Of a stretch of 64,000 nt of DNA, positions 24,183 to 32,868 are shown one piece after another. A program made the position numbers and the translations under genes. How positions within the stretch are numbered: the first letter of the stretch is position 1; every line of letters begins with the position of its first letter. The DNA comes from Bog-756 sp963699345 (GTDB lineage: Bacteria > Actinomycetota > Acidimicrobiia > Acidimicrobiales > RAAP-2), in contig CAVOTL010000007.1 of NCBI GenBank assembly GCA_963699345.1, positions 682,001-746,000 of the forward strand. The letters run 5' to 3'. The notes beneath the pieces were generated by a model, which searched no databases, was not told where the DNA came from, and saw only the letters and a program-made list of their open reading frames with translations.

Positions 24183-25721
24183 ATGACACCCGGCACCCAG
24201 CCGACCGGCGACCTGAACTGGTTCGCCGTCCTCGACCACCACGCCGTCCGGTCCCCCGACCGGGTGATGACGGTGTTCGAGGGCCGCGAGACCACCTACC
24301 GCGAGATGGCGGACCGCAGCCGGGCCCTCGCCGCGGGCCTGGCGGACCGCGGCGTCGGCCGGGGAGACGTGGTGGGCCTCCTGGCCTACAACTGCCCGGA
24401 GTTCCTGGAGGTGATCTTCGCGGCCAACTACCTCGGCGCCGTCGCCATGCCGATCAACTGGCGGCTCGCGGCCCCCGAGGTGCGCTACATCCTCGAGCAC
24501 TCCCGGGCCCGGGTGCTGGTCTGCGACGAGGACCTCGTCCCCCTCGGCACGGAGGCGTCCGAGGGCCTCGATCCGGCCCCGGTCCGCACCTGCATCTCCG
24601 GGGCCGCACCCGCGGGATGGGACCCGTTCGACGGGCTCCACGGCCGGGCCGACGACGCGCTCCGTGTGGCCGTGGCCGCCGACGACATCCACCGGCTGAT
24701 GTACACCTCGGGCACGACCGGCCGTCCCAAGGGCGTCATGCTGACCCACGCCAACCTGGCGTGGAAGAACCTGGCCCACCTCGTCGAGTTCGGGTTCACC
24801 CGGGCCGACCTGGGGCTCGCCTGCGGACCGCTCTACCACGTGGGGGCCCTGGATCTCACCACCACGTCCCTGATCGCGGCCGGCGCCACGGTGATCATCC
24901 ACCGGTCCTTCGACGCGGCGGCCGTCGTCGACGAGCTCGAACGGTCCCGGGTCTCGACCGTGTGGCTGGCGCCGGCGATGGTCAACGCCATCATGGCGCT
25001 CCCCGACGTGGAGCGGCGTGACCTGTCGTCGGTGCGCCTCATCATCAACGGCGGGGAGAAGATGCCCATCCCGCTGATCGAGCGCATCCAGCGCACCTTC
25101 CCCTCGGCCTGGTTCGCCGACGCCTACGGGCTGACCGAGACGGTGTCGGGCGACACCTTCCTCGACCGGGACAGCATCATCACCAAGCTCGGCAGCGTCG
25201 GCCGTCCGTGCCTCTTCCTCGATCTCGACATCTGGGACGAGCAGGGCCGGTCGGTGGGCCCGGGGGAGACGGGCGAGATCGTCCTCCGGGGCCCGAAGGT
25301 CTTCCCCGGCTACTGGCGGGATGCGGAGGCGACCGAGACGGCGTTCGCCGGCGGCTGGTTCCACACCGGGGACATCGGCGTGCGCGACGCGGACGGCTAC
25401 CTCTTCATCGTGGACCGCCTGAAGGACATGATCGTGTCGGGTGGGGAGAACATCGCCAGCTCCGAGGTCGAACGCGTGCTCTACGAGCACGAGGCCGTCC
25501 TCGAGGTGGCCGTCGTCGGCCGTCCCGACGAGCGGTGGGGCGAGACCCCGGTGGCCTTCGTGGTCCTCCGGGACGGCGCCACCGTCACCGCCGAGGAACT
25601 CGTCGAGCACTGCCGGGGGCAGCTGGCCCGCTACAAGGTCCCCAAGGCCGTCACGTTCCTCGACGCCCTGCCCCGCAATCCGTCCGGCAAGGTGCTCAAG
25701 CGGGAGCTGCGGTCGCACTGA
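24183..25721 (+). CDS. AMP-dependent acyl-CoA ligase
   Basis: A 512-residue ANL-superfamily ligase. The P-loop motif YTSGTTGRPKGV starts at about residue 174, ADAYGLTET is near 320, GWFHTGDIG near 395, and the C-terminal Lys lies in NPSGKVLKRELR. It would activate a carboxylic acid to its acyl-AMP and acyl-CoA for the dehydrogenases nearby. CGGAGG about 7 bases upstream supports the ATG. It starts 96 bases from the divergent TetR gene and may be controlled by it. Confidence 0.93.
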   Translation: MTPGTQPTGDLNWFAVLDHHAVRSPDRVMTVFEGRETTYREMADRSRALAAGLADRGVGRGDVVGLLAYNCPEFLEVIFAANYLGAVAMPINWRLAAPEVRYILEHSRARVLVCDEDLVPLGTEASEGLDPAPVRTCISGAAPAGWDPFDGLHGRADDALRVAVAADDIHRLMYTSGTTGRPKGVMLTHANLAWKNLAHLVEFGFTRADLGLACGPLYHVGALDLTTTSLIAAGATVIIHRSFDAAAVVDELERSRVSTVWLAPAMVNAIMALPDVERRDLSSVRLIINGGEKMPIPLIERIQRTFPSAWFADAYGLTETVSGDTFLDRDSIITKLGSVGRPCLFLDLDIWDEQGRSVGPGETGEIVLRGPKVFPGYWRDAEATETAFAGGWFHTGDIGVRDADGYLFIVDRLKDMIVSGGENIASSEVERVLYEHEAVLEVAVVGRPDERWGETPVAFVVLRDGATVTAEELVEHCRGQLARYKVPKAVTFLDALPRNPSGKVLKRELRSH

Positions 25722-25759
25722 CCCCGGGCCGGCGTCGGTGCCCCACCCCCGACCGGGGC

Positions 25760-26350
25760 CTACGGTCCGGCCTCGGGGACCGGACCGTCGAGGAGGCTCC
25801 GCACCAAGGCACGCGTCTCGGCGTGGCCGGCGTCGATCCCGAGCGACTCCTCCAGGACCAGGATCTGCGCCACGCTCGTCATGACCGTCATGAGGGCCAC
25901 CGGGGGGAAGCGTCCGGTGTCGATGCCGCGCTCCTCCATCACCCGCGTCAGGACCTCGGTCTGGCGGGCCCGGAATTCCTCGGCGTACCGGGCGATCTCG
26001 GACCGGATGGACTTGCGGTGGTTGGCGAGGGCCACGAACTCCATGTTCAGGGCCGTGCTCGGGGCATCGTCCCCGAACGCCCACAGGGCCCGCAGGGGCC
26101 GGTCCGAGGCCAGGGCCCTGGTGAGGTGCTCGAGCCCCACTTCGGCCCGCCGGCGGAAGGCGGCCAGGAAGAGGTCGTCCATGGTGCGGAAGTAGTAGTG
26201 CACCAGCTGTGGCTTGAGGTCGGCCCGCTCGGCGACCCGTCGGGAGCTGACCGCCGCGTAGCCCTCCTCCAGCATGATCTGCTCGGTGGCGTCGAGGAGC
26301 GCGGCCCGACTCTTCGAGTCCTCGGCGCCGATCCTGCGGTTCGAAACCAT
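25760..26350 (-). CDS. TetR-family regulator of the P450 operon
   Basis: A 196-residue TetR protein. The HTH region reads RAALLDATEQIMLEEGYAAV, SSRRVAERADLKPQLVHYYF and RTMDDLFLA. The C-terminal domain is helical and unrelated in sequence to the TetR at 23.4 kb. It is divergent from the P450-SDR operon across a 164-bp spacer with a 30-bp near-perfect palindrome, so it most likely represses that operon and perhaps itself. GACAGGAC just before the ATG is a weak ribosome site. Confidence 0.9.
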   Translation of the reverse strand: MVSNRRIGAEDSKSRAALLDATEQIMLEEGYAAVSSRRVAERADLKPQLVHYYFRTMDDLFLAAFRRRAEVGLEHLTRALASDRPLRALWAFGDDAPSTALNMEFVALANHRKSIRSEIARYAEEFRARQTEVLTRVMEERGIDTGRFPPVALMTVMTSVAQILVLEESLGIDAGHAETRALVRSLLDGPVPEAGP

Positions 26351-26468
26351 GTCCTGTCACCCGTTGTGCTCGACCGGAGAGGGGCCACTGCTCCCGCCGA
26401 CCAGCATCCCAGAGTGACGGCCCTCGCACCGCGAATCCGCCGGCCGGGCGTGGTTGACCGTGCCCCGC

Positions 26469-26498
26469 GCCGATGCTAAGCAATCGCTCAGCATCGGC
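26469..26498. promoter_or_regulatory. 30-bp near-perfect palindrome upstream of the P450 gene
   Basis: Arms GCCGATGCTAAGCAA (26469-26483) and TCGCTCAGCATCGGC (26484-26498) are complementary at 13 of 15 positions, with the inner part AGC-AATC-GCT. The size fits a TetR dimer or dimer-pair site. It lies 17 bases before the P450 ATG and after the TetR start, so it would block P450 transcription or fold in its leader. Confidence 0.7.
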
Positions 26499-26514
26499 GA
26501 CAGGAGAGCCCCGC

Positions 26515-27813
26515 ATGAGCGATTACGAGACCGTCGACTTCTTCATGGACGAGTCGTTGACCGACGACCCGTATCCCTACTTCGAGTACCTGCGGTCGAA
26601 GTGCCCGGTGGTGGCGACGCCCCACTACGGGGTGGTGGCGGTGACCGGCTACGACGAGGCCACCGAGGTCTACCGCAACATCGACACCTTCTCCTCCTGC
26701 ATCTCGGTCATCGGTCCCTTCGCCACCTTCCCCGAGCCCCTCGAGGGGGACGACGTGAGCGAGCTCATCGAGCGGCACCGCGACCAGCTCCCGATGAACG
26801 AGCACATGGTGACCATGGACCCGCCCATGCACACCCGGGAGCGGGCGCTGCTCATGCGCCTGTTGACCCCCAAGCGCCTGAAGGAGAACGAGGCGTTCAT
26901 GTGGCGGGCCGTCGACCGCCAGCTCGACGAGTTCCTGGCCGACGGCCACTGCGAGATCATCAGCGCCTTCGCCCAGCCCTTCGCCATGCTGGCCGTCGCC
27001 GACGTCCTCGGCGTGCCCGAGGAGGACCATCCGGCGTTCCGGCAGATCTTCGGACTGAGCGCCACCCCGGGCGAGATCGGTGCGGCCCACGACGAGGGCG
27101 ACGCCGATCCTGAGTCGCTCAACTTCCTCGCCTCCCTCGACGACCGCTTCACGGCCTACATCGAGGACCGTCGCCAGACCCCCCGCCACGACGTCCTGAC
27201 CGACCTGGCCCTGGCCACCTATCCGGACGGCTCCACCCCCGACGTCGTCTCGGTGGTCCGCACGGCCGGCTTCCTCTTCGCCGCCGGACAGGAGACCACG
27301 GCCCGGCTCCTCGCCGTCGGGCTGAAGTACCTCTGCGAGTACCCCGAACTCCAGGACGAGCTGCGGGCCCATCGGGAGCGCATTCCCGACTTCATCGAGG
27401 AGTCGTTGCGGATCGAGAGCCCGGTCAAAGCCGACTTCCGTCTCGCCCGTCGGGCCGCGACCGTCGGTGGCGTCGAGATCGCCCCGGGTACGCCGGTGAT
27501 GCTGCTCAACGGCGCGGCCAACCGCGATCCCCGACGCTTCGAGGACCCCGACGTGTTCAAGGTGGACCGGCCCAACGCCAAGGAGCACCTGGCCTTCGGG
27601 CGCGGGGCCCACTCGTGTCCCGGCGGCCCCCTGGCCCGGGCCGAGGGACGGATCAGCATCGAGCGCATCCTCGACCGCATGCGCGACATCCGGCTGTCCG
27701 AGGAGCACCACGGTCCTCCCGGTGACCGCCGGTTCGGCTACGAACCCACCTGGGTGCTGCGGGGCCTGCACGACCTCCACATCGAGTTCACCCCGACCGA
27801 GGCACCGTCATGA
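26515..27813 (+). CDS. cytochrome P450
   Basis: A 432-residue bacterial class I P450. The heme ligand is C368 in FGRGAHSCPGG, the K-helix ExxR is in EESLRIES, and the I-helix oxygen-binding groove is AGQETT. It needs ferredoxin and reductase partners; a 3Fe-4S ferredoxin lies at 30.9 kb. Substrate is unknown; acyl-CoA and SDR genes nearby suggest a terpenoid, steroid-like or fatty compound. AGGAG at 26502-26506 marks the ATG at 26515. The SDR start overlaps its stop (ATGA). Confidence 0.94.
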   Translation: MSDYETVDFFMDESLTDDPYPYFEYLRSKCPVVATPHYGVVAVTGYDEATEVYRNIDTFSSCISVIGPFATFPEPLEGDDVSELIERHRDQLPMNEHMVTMDPPMHTRERALLMRLLTPKRLKENEAFMWRAVDRQLDEFLADGHCEIISAFAQPFAMLAVADVLGVPEEDHPAFRQIFGLSATPGEIGAAHDEGDADPESLNFLASLDDRFTAYIEDRRQTPRHDVLTDLALATYPDGSTPDVVSVVRTAGFLFAAGQETTARLLAVGLKYLCEYPELQDELRAHRERIPDFIEESLRIESPVKADFRLARRAATVGGVEIAPGTPVMLLNGAANRDPRRFEDPDVFKVDRPNAKEHLAFGRGAHSCPGGPLARAEGRISIERILDRMRDIRLSEEHHGPPGDRRFGYEPTWVLRGLHDLHIEFTPTEAPS

Positions 27814-28556
27814 GCGGGCGCGTCGCCGTGGTCACCGGTGCCGCATCGGGCATCGGCCTGGGCGTGGCCCAGCGACTGGCCGGAGCCGGGCACGCCGTGG
27901 CCCTGCTCGACCGGGACGGGGCAGGGGCCGAGGCGGGGGCGGCCGAACTGTCGGCCGGCGGCGCCCGGGCCGCCGCCTTCGAGGTCGACGTCGCCGACCG
28001 TGGCGCCCTCGAGCGGGTCTTCGCCGACGTGCGCGGCCAACTCGGCCCGGTCACCGTCCTGGTCACCAGCGCCGGCGTCGAATCCTTCGACGCGGTGGCC
28101 GACATCACGCCGGAGAAGTGGGACCACGTGCTCGGGGTGAACCTGACCGGCACCTTCGTGTGCATGCAGTTGGCGGTGGCCGACATGCTCGCCGAGGGGT
28201 GGGGCCGGATCGTCACCATCTCGTCGTCGAGCGCCCAGTCCGGGGCGCCCCACATGGCCCACTACGTGGCGTCCAAGGGCGGGGTCATCGGGTTGACCAA
28301 GGCGTTCGCCCGAGAGTTCGCGGCCAACGGGATCACCGTCAACACCATCCCCCCCACCATCGTCGACACCCCGATGGCCAGGAAGGCCGGGGAGCGGGGC
28401 GAGGTCCCGGGCATCGACGTCCTGGGGTCGATGGTGCCGCTCGGCCGGGCCGCGACGCCCGACGACATCGCCGCCACCACCGCCTTCCTCTGCTCCGAGG
28501 ACGCCGGCTACATCACCGGGCAGATCATCGGCGTCAATGGCGGCATGTACATCTGA
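27810..28556 (+). CDS. SDR-family oxidoreductase paired with the P450
   Basis: A 248-residue classical SDR with TGAASGIG near 9-16, the LVTSAGVE strand (TSAG in place of NNAG), the catalytic Ser in TISSSSAQ and YVASK near 152-156. It resembles the SDR at 9.9 kb in its TIPPTIVDTPM segment. The ATGA overlap with the P450 gene indicates a two-step alcohol formation and oxidation unit. Confidence 0.92.
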   Translation: MSGRVAVVTGAASGIGLGVAQRLAGAGHAVALLDRDGAGAEAGAAELSAGGARAAAFEVDVADRGALERVFADVRGQLGPVTVLVTSAGVESFDAVADITPEKWDHVLGVNLTGTFVCMQLAVADMLAEGWGRIVTISSSSAQSGAPHMAHYVASKGGVIGLTKAFAREFAANGITVNTIPPTIVDTPMARKAGERGEVPGIDVLGSMVPLGRAATPDDIAATTAFLCSEDAGYITGQIIGVNGGMYI

Positions 28557-28564
28557 TCCACCCC

Positions 28565-28594
28565 GGGCCCGTCGGCGGGCAGGCCCGACGGCCC
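28565..28594. terminator. bidirectional terminator hairpin
   Basis: GGGCCCGTCGG (28565-28575) pairs with CCGACGGCCC (28585-28594), ten base pairs with one bulge and a 9-base loop. It fills the gap between the convergent SDR and thioesterase genes, ending 2 bases from the thioesterase stop. There is no T-tract on either side. Confidence 0.5.
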
Positions 28595-28595
28595 G

Positions 28596-29450
28596 TCAGT
28601 GGGCCGACTTGGTGCCCGGCGCGGGGGCCCGACCCTCGGCGAAGCCGCGGATCATGTTCTCCTGGACGTAGGAGGCCACCAGCTCGCCGGACTCGGCGTA
28701 GACGTGGGCCCGTCCGTAGCTGCGCCCCAGGCCCGCCATCGGGCTCTCGTGGGACAGCAGCATCCAGGCCCCGGCGTCGACCGGCCCGTGGAAGGTGAGC
28801 GTGTGGGTGATGACGCTGGTGGAGATCGTCCGGTGGGCCAGCGACTGACCCGCTCCCGGGTGGGGCCGCATGGCCGTCCCGATCAGGAAGCCGTCGGTGG
28901 CGAACGCCAGCAGGGCCTGGTTGAGCACCGGCTCCGCGGGGGCCCCGGGGAACCGCGTCCACACGTCGAGTTCGGCGGGCCCGATGGCGTCGGGGTCGGC
29001 GATGTCGACCCCTCCCACGGTGCGGACCTCCCAGAACCCGGTGGAGTGCTCGGAGGCCACCGCGTCCTCCGGGGGGCCGACGGCCGGCGCCTCGGGTTGG
29101 TGGCGGATCAGGTCGGGGTCCGGCGCGTGCAGCAGCACCAGCGAGCGTGTGCACAGACGTTCGCCCTGGCGGGCCGTGACCGAGGCGCTGGCGAAGGAGC
29201 GGCCGTTCTGCATCACGTCGACGTCGAACTCGAGGGGTACGTCGGTCGACGCCCCCCGGGCGAAGACCGTGTGGATCGACTTGACCTCCTTGCCCGGGTC
29301 GACGGTGGCCCCGGCCAGGATCGACTGGGCCAGCAGCTGGCCGCCGAAGACGACCGATCCGCCACCGAACACGATGCTCGATCCCGAGAAGGTGCCGTCA
29401 CCGGTCGGGTCGAGGTCGAACACGGCGAGCAGGTCGGCGAGCTCGGGCAT
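28596..29450 (-). CDS. acyl-CoA thioesterase, TesB-like double hotdog
   Basis: A 284-residue protein with two hotdog domains. The N-terminal one has FGGQLLAQSILAGATV and the IHTVFARGA strand; the C-terminal one has TRFPGAPAEPVLNQALLAFATDG and the LTFHGPVDAGAWMLLSHESP region with the acidic catalytic area typical of acyl-CoA thioesterase II. It hydrolyses acyl-CoAs to free CoA and acid. GGAG 8 bases before the ATG at 29450 fixes the start; a long open frame upstream lacks a ribosome site. Confidence 0.88.
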   Translation of the reverse strand: MPELADLLAVFDLDPTGDGTFSGSSIVFGGGSVVFGGQLLAQSILAGATVDPGKEVKSIHTVFARGASTDVPLEFDVDVMQNGRSFASASVTARQGERLCTRSLVLLHAPDPDLIRHQPEAPAVGPPEDAVASEHSTGFWEVRTVGGVDIADPDAIGPAELDVWTRFPGAPAEPVLNQALLAFATDGFLIGTAMRPHPGAGQSLAHRTISTSVITHTLTFHGPVDAGAWMLLSHESPMAGLGRSYGRAHVYAESGELVASYVQENMIRGFAEGRAPAPGTKSAH

Positions 29451-29607
29451 GGGGGGATCTCCTCGGAGGTGGGTCGACGGGGCCACGAGCATATCGCCGC
29501 CGTACCCGGCTCTCGGGGTTCCGCACCATCGGCCAACAGGTCGCCGTGGTGGCCACCCGCGATCCCGGGCCGTGCCCTCCCCCACCCTCCTGGCTACTGT
29601 GGTCGGG

Positions 29608-29685
29608 ATGTCACCCGCCACGCCAGGGCGTCACCCGACCACCCCGACGTCGCGGCCGGACCGCCTCAGGAGATCGCATCCATGA
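29608..29685 (+). CDS. 25-residue leader ORF coupled to acyl-CoA dehydrogenase
   Basis: An ATG at 29608 lies 7 bases after TACTGT (29595-29600), matching the leaderless pattern of this region. The frame has 25 codons, is Pro/Arg/Thr-rich (MSPATPGRHPTT...) and ends in a TGA at 29683-29685 that overlaps the dehydrogenase ATG at 29682 (ATGA). It is probably translated as a leader whose termination passes ribosomes to the dehydrogenase. It matches no protein family by eye. Confidence 0.45.
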   Translation: MSPATPGRHPTTPTSRPDRLRRSHP

Positions 29686-30869
29686 CCGCCACGACCCTGC
29701 CGCCGGACGGAGGCGATGCCACCCCCGTCCGACCCGACCCCGCCACCGAGCTCCGGCGGTCGTTGCGGAGCTGGCTCGACGACCACCTCACGCCGGAGGT
29801 GGCCCAGGCCGGACAGCGGTCGCCCGAGGAGTCGGACCTGGAGGTCCTGCGGGAGTGGAACCGGCAGCTGGCCGATGCCGGATGGGCGGCCCCGGCGTGG
29901 CCCGTCGAACACGGCGGCCGCGCCGCGGACATCGACGAGCAGCTCGCCTATCTGGAGGAGATGAGCGCGGCGTCGGCCCCCGGACCGGTCAACGTGATCG
30001 GTGTCTCCAACATCGCCCCGGCCATCATGGCCTACGGCACCGACGAGCAGAAGGCGCGGTTCCTCCGCCCCATGCTGCGCGGTGACGAGATCTGGTCCCA
30101 GGGCATGTCCGAGCCGGACGCCGGATCCGACCTCGCCTCGCTGCGGACCGCGGCGGTGCGCGACGGGGACGAGTTCGTCCTGAACGGCCAGAAGACGTGG
30201 AACAGCCTCGGCCACATGGCCGACTGGTGTCAGCTCTACGTGCGCACCGACCCCACGGTCGCCAAGCACAAGGGCATCAGCTGCCTGCTCGTCGACCTCT
30301 CGACTCCCGGCATCGAGGTACGGCCGCTGCGGACCATCACCGGGGACGAGCCCTTCGCCGAGTTGTTCTTCACCGACGCCCGGGTGCCGGCCTCGACCCT
30401 CCTCGGTCCCCTCCACGGGGGCTGGACGGTGGCCATGACCACCCTCAGCTACGAGCGGGCCGGAGTGGCCCGGCTCCACCTCGGCCTGTCCAAGAAGCTC
30501 GACCACCTGCTGGCCGAGCCCTCGGCGGCCCGGGCGCTGGCCGACCCCCGCATCCGCGACCGGGTGGCGGGCATCTACGCCGACATCGCCTGCATGCGTT
30601 GGATGACCAACCGGTCGCTCGAACAGGAGCGGAACGGCCAGCCTTCGGGTATGGCCGGGAGCATGGCCAAGCTGGCCTGGGGCCGCACGGAGCAGAAGTT
30701 GGCCGATCTGGCCATGGACGTCCTCGGTGAGGCGTCGACGGACGGGTCCTGGGCCTACAACCTGGTGGCGGCCCGCCAGACCACCATCGCCGGTGGCACC
30801 ACCGAGATCAACCTCAACATCCTGGGCGAGATGGGCCTCGGCCTCCCCCGCGAGCCGAAGCCCGCCTGA
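29682..30869 (+). CDS. acyl-CoA dehydrogenase (FadE-like)
   Basis: A 395-residue acyl-CoA dehydrogenase, only distantly like the one at 19.4 kb. The WSQGMSEPDAGSDLASL loop binds FAD, NGQKTWNSLGHMADW is in the beta domain, and the C-terminal helices end at AGGTTEINLNILGEMGLGLP. The GTTEIN region replaces the GTNEIQ of the other copy. The RTDP.. segment and size fit actinobacterial FadE enzymes for branched or cyclic acyl-CoAs. AGGAG lies about 9 bases upstream, in addition to coupling from the leader ORF. Confidence 0.92.
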   Translation: MTATTLPPDGGDATPVRPDPATELRRSLRSWLDDHLTPEVAQAGQRSPEESDLEVLREWNRQLADAGWAAPAWPVEHGGRAADIDEQLAYLEEMSAASAPGPVNVIGVSNIAPAIMAYGTDEQKARFLRPMLRGDEIWSQGMSEPDAGSDLASLRTAAVRDGDEFVLNGQKTWNSLGHMADWCQLYVRTDPTVAKHKGISCLLVDLSTPGIEVRPLRTITGDEPFAELFFTDARVPASTLLGPLHGGWTVAMTTLSYERAGVARLHLGLSKKLDHLLAEPSAARALADPRIRDRVAGIYADIACMRWMTNRSLEQERNGQPSGMAGSMAKLAWGRTEQKLADLAMDVLGEASTDGSWAYNLVAARQTTIAGGTTEINLNILGEMGLGLPREPKPA

Positions 30870-30880
30870 TCCGCCCCCGG

Positions 30881-31075
30881 CTACTCGTCGAGGACGACCG
30901 CCCGCTCCGGGCAGTTCAGGGCGGCCAGCCGCGCCTCGCCGACGAGGTCGTCGTCGAGCTCGCCGTCACCGAGGACCTCGCCGAATCCGCTGTCGTCGCA
31001 GCCGAACACCCCCGGGGCCAGCGTGTAGCACCGGCCGTGCCCGGTGCACCGGTCATCGTCGATCCACACTCGCAT
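30881..31075 (-). CDS. ferredoxin, 3Fe-4S type
   Basis: A 64-residue ferredoxin with Cys at 10, 16 and 54. The position between the first ligands is His (CTGHGRC), the 3Fe-4S variant used by P450 redox chains. It is the closest ferredoxin to the P450 at 26.5 kb, 3 kb away, and is its likely partner. A TAGAGT box at 31147-31142 (minus) is a candidate -10. It resembles the ferredoxin at 2.1 kb in layout and length. Confidence 0.9.
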   Translation of the reverse strand: MRVWIDDDRCTGHGRCYTLAPGVFGCDDSGFGEVLGDGELDDDLVGEARLAALNCPERAVVLDE

Positions 31076-31257
31076 CGGGACTCCACCTCCGGGGCCCGCG
31101 GTGGACGTCCGACCACGCGGGAGGGATCCACTCCCGGGACGACTCTACGTGGAGCGGACCCCGTGCGGGTGTCCAGTGGACCAATTGCCCTTTTCGGAGG
31201 CGTCCGGCGGCGCGAACATCCCCTGGGACGATCGGGTCCGGGACGGAGGTGCAGGGA

Positions 31258-31734
31258 ATGACATTGGCCGGAGCGAGCATCTGGGAGTCCGAGCTCTTCG
31301 CGTACCTGAGTTCGCACGAGGAGAACGAACGGGGTCTGCTGGTGCAGTACCAGGAGGCGGCGGCCGAGTCGGGGTCGGCGGCCTTCTCCTACCTCGTCGA
31401 CCTGATCGTGGAGGACGAGATCCGCCACCACCGGCTCTTCCGCGAGCTGACCTCGGCCCTGCGGTCCGACGTCGAGATGCGGTCGGGCGAGCCCGCCGTG
31501 CCCCGGCCCGGCGACTGGGGCCCCGAACCGACCCGGGTCGCCTCGCTCACCCAACAGCTCCTCGATCGGGAGCACGAGGACGCCCACGAGCTCCGACGGC
31601 TGGCCGCCGTCCTCGAGGAGCTGGACGACGTGACCCTCTGGCCGTTGCTGGTGCGGCTCATGCAGATGGACACCGACAAACACATCGCCATCCTGGAGTT
31701 CGTCCGGCGCCAGTCCCGCAGCTCTCGCCGTTAG
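31258..31734 (+). CDS. ferritin-like (rubrerythrin-type) helical protein
   Basis: A 158-residue all-helical protein. E-rich helices with IVEDEIRHHRLFREL and MQMDTDKHIAILEFV resemble the ExxH-type metal-binding helix pairs of ferritin-like domains, and DREHEDAHELRRLA adds further candidate ligands. It may bind iron or act in stress protection, but no activity can be assigned. GGAGG about 9 bases before the ATG at 31258 sets the start. It stands alone between two minus-strand genes. Confidence 0.72.
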   Translation: MTLAGASIWESELFAYLSSHEENERGLLVQYQEAAAESGSAAFSYLVDLIVEDEIRHHRLFRELTSALRSDVEMRSGEPAVPRPGDWGPEPTRVASLTQQLLDREHEDAHELRRLAAVLEELDDVTLWPLLVRLMQMDTDKHIAILEFVRRQSRSSRR

Positions 31735-31747
31735 GGCCGGTCGGGGC

Positions 31748-32803
31748 TCACTCGGCGGCGGCCGGGGTCGCCGGCGGCGGCAGGGCGTGGGCCGGGCTTC
31801 CCTTGGCGCGCCAGTCGTCGTAGCGGTCGAGGAAGTCCTGGCCGAACGGGTCCTCGCCGATCAGCGGCATGCCGGCGCGCCACACGGTGAGGTCGTCGGG
31901 GGCGAGGGCACCGGCCCGCAGCACATGGCGGCGGGTCGTCCCGGCATCGCCCCGCCGGTGGGCCTCGGCGGCGATCCGGAAGTGGAGTCGGGCCAGCACC
32001 TCGTCCTCGGAGAGGTCGGCGACCGCCCCCCGGGCCTCCTCCTCCCCGATCGGGACCTCGCCGAGGCGGACCCAGCGCCGCACCAGGTCGAGGTGGGGGG
32101 CCGACTCGGCGCCGGTGAAGTCGGCGAACGTGTCCGTGCCGAAGGCCTCGGCGTTGGGCCGCACGATCCGGCCGTGCTCGTCGATCCACACCACGGTGGG
32201 CACATTGGAGATGGCGTAGAGCTCCGTGAGGAGATGATGGGGGTCGTAGAGCACCGGCAGGGTCAGGCCGCCGGTGAACGGGCGCACGTCGTCGGCATCC
32301 TGGTCGATGGCCACGGCGATCACCGTGAAGCCGTCGTCGGCCAGCTCGTCGTGCAGGGCCTGCCACCCGGGGAGGTCGTAGCGGCAGCCGCACCAGCTCG
32401 AGAAGGCGACGAGCAGTCGCTTGCGACCGGCCCAGTCGTCGAGCGACCGGGGCACCCCGTCGAGGTCGGGCAACGTGAACGCCGGAGCCTCGAGCTCGCG
32501 GAGCGCCGCCCGGCGCAGCTCGGCCGGGAGGGCCACCGCCACCAGCGCGGCATCGACGTCGACGACCGACGGCTGGCCGACGGCCGCAGCCACCGCCACC
32601 AGGTCGAGCCGGTCCCCCCTCCGGAGTGCGCCCATGTCACGGACCGGCACGCAGACGTCCCCCCGACACAGCCCGCTGGGCTTCAGGTCCCAGCCGATGG
32701 CCCCGGCCAGGTCCGACGGCGCGATGAGCACGGTCGACCGGTCGGGGTCCACCTCGCCGTCGACGGTCGCCACCCGGTCGGTGATGATGGTGATCTCGTG
32801 CAC
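31748..32803 (-). CDS. redoxin/thioredoxin-like protein with SSWCGC motif
   Basis: A 351-residue protein. The middle part is a thioredoxin-fold redoxin domain: LLVAFSSWCGCRYDLPGWQ (a CGC in place of the usual CxxC), then VIAVAIDQDADDVRPF and VPTVVWIDEHGRIVRP. An N-terminal ~110-residue domain (GLCRGDVCVPV has a possible Cys pair) and a helical tail, possibly repeats, flank it. Possibly a thiol peroxidase or disulfide reductase; the two-residue-closer Cys pair makes standard thioredoxin chemistry uncertain. The GTG at 32803 follows GGAGGA at 5 bases. Confidence 0.75.
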   Translation of the reverse strand: MHEITIITDRVATVDGEVDPDRSTVLIAPSDLAGAIGWDLKPSGLCRGDVCVPVRDMGALRRGDRLDLVAVAAAVGQPSVVDVDAALVAVALPAELRRAALRELEAPAFTLPDLDGVPRSLDDWAGRKRLLVAFSSWCGCRYDLPGWQALHDELADDGFTVIAVAIDQDADDVRPFTGGLTLPVLYDPHHLLTELYAISNVPTVVWIDEHGRIVRPNAEAFGTDTFADFTGAESAPHLDLVRRWVRLGEVPIGEEEARGAVADLSEDEVLARLHFRIAAEAHRRGDAGTTRRHVLRAGALAPDDLTVWRAGMPLIGEDPFGQDFLDRYDDWRAKGSPAHALPPPATPAAAE

Positions 32804-32868
32804 GTCGTCCTCCCCTTTTCCGGGCCCACCGTTGCCGGGGGCCGCTCCCCTGTCAATCCCGGACCCGG

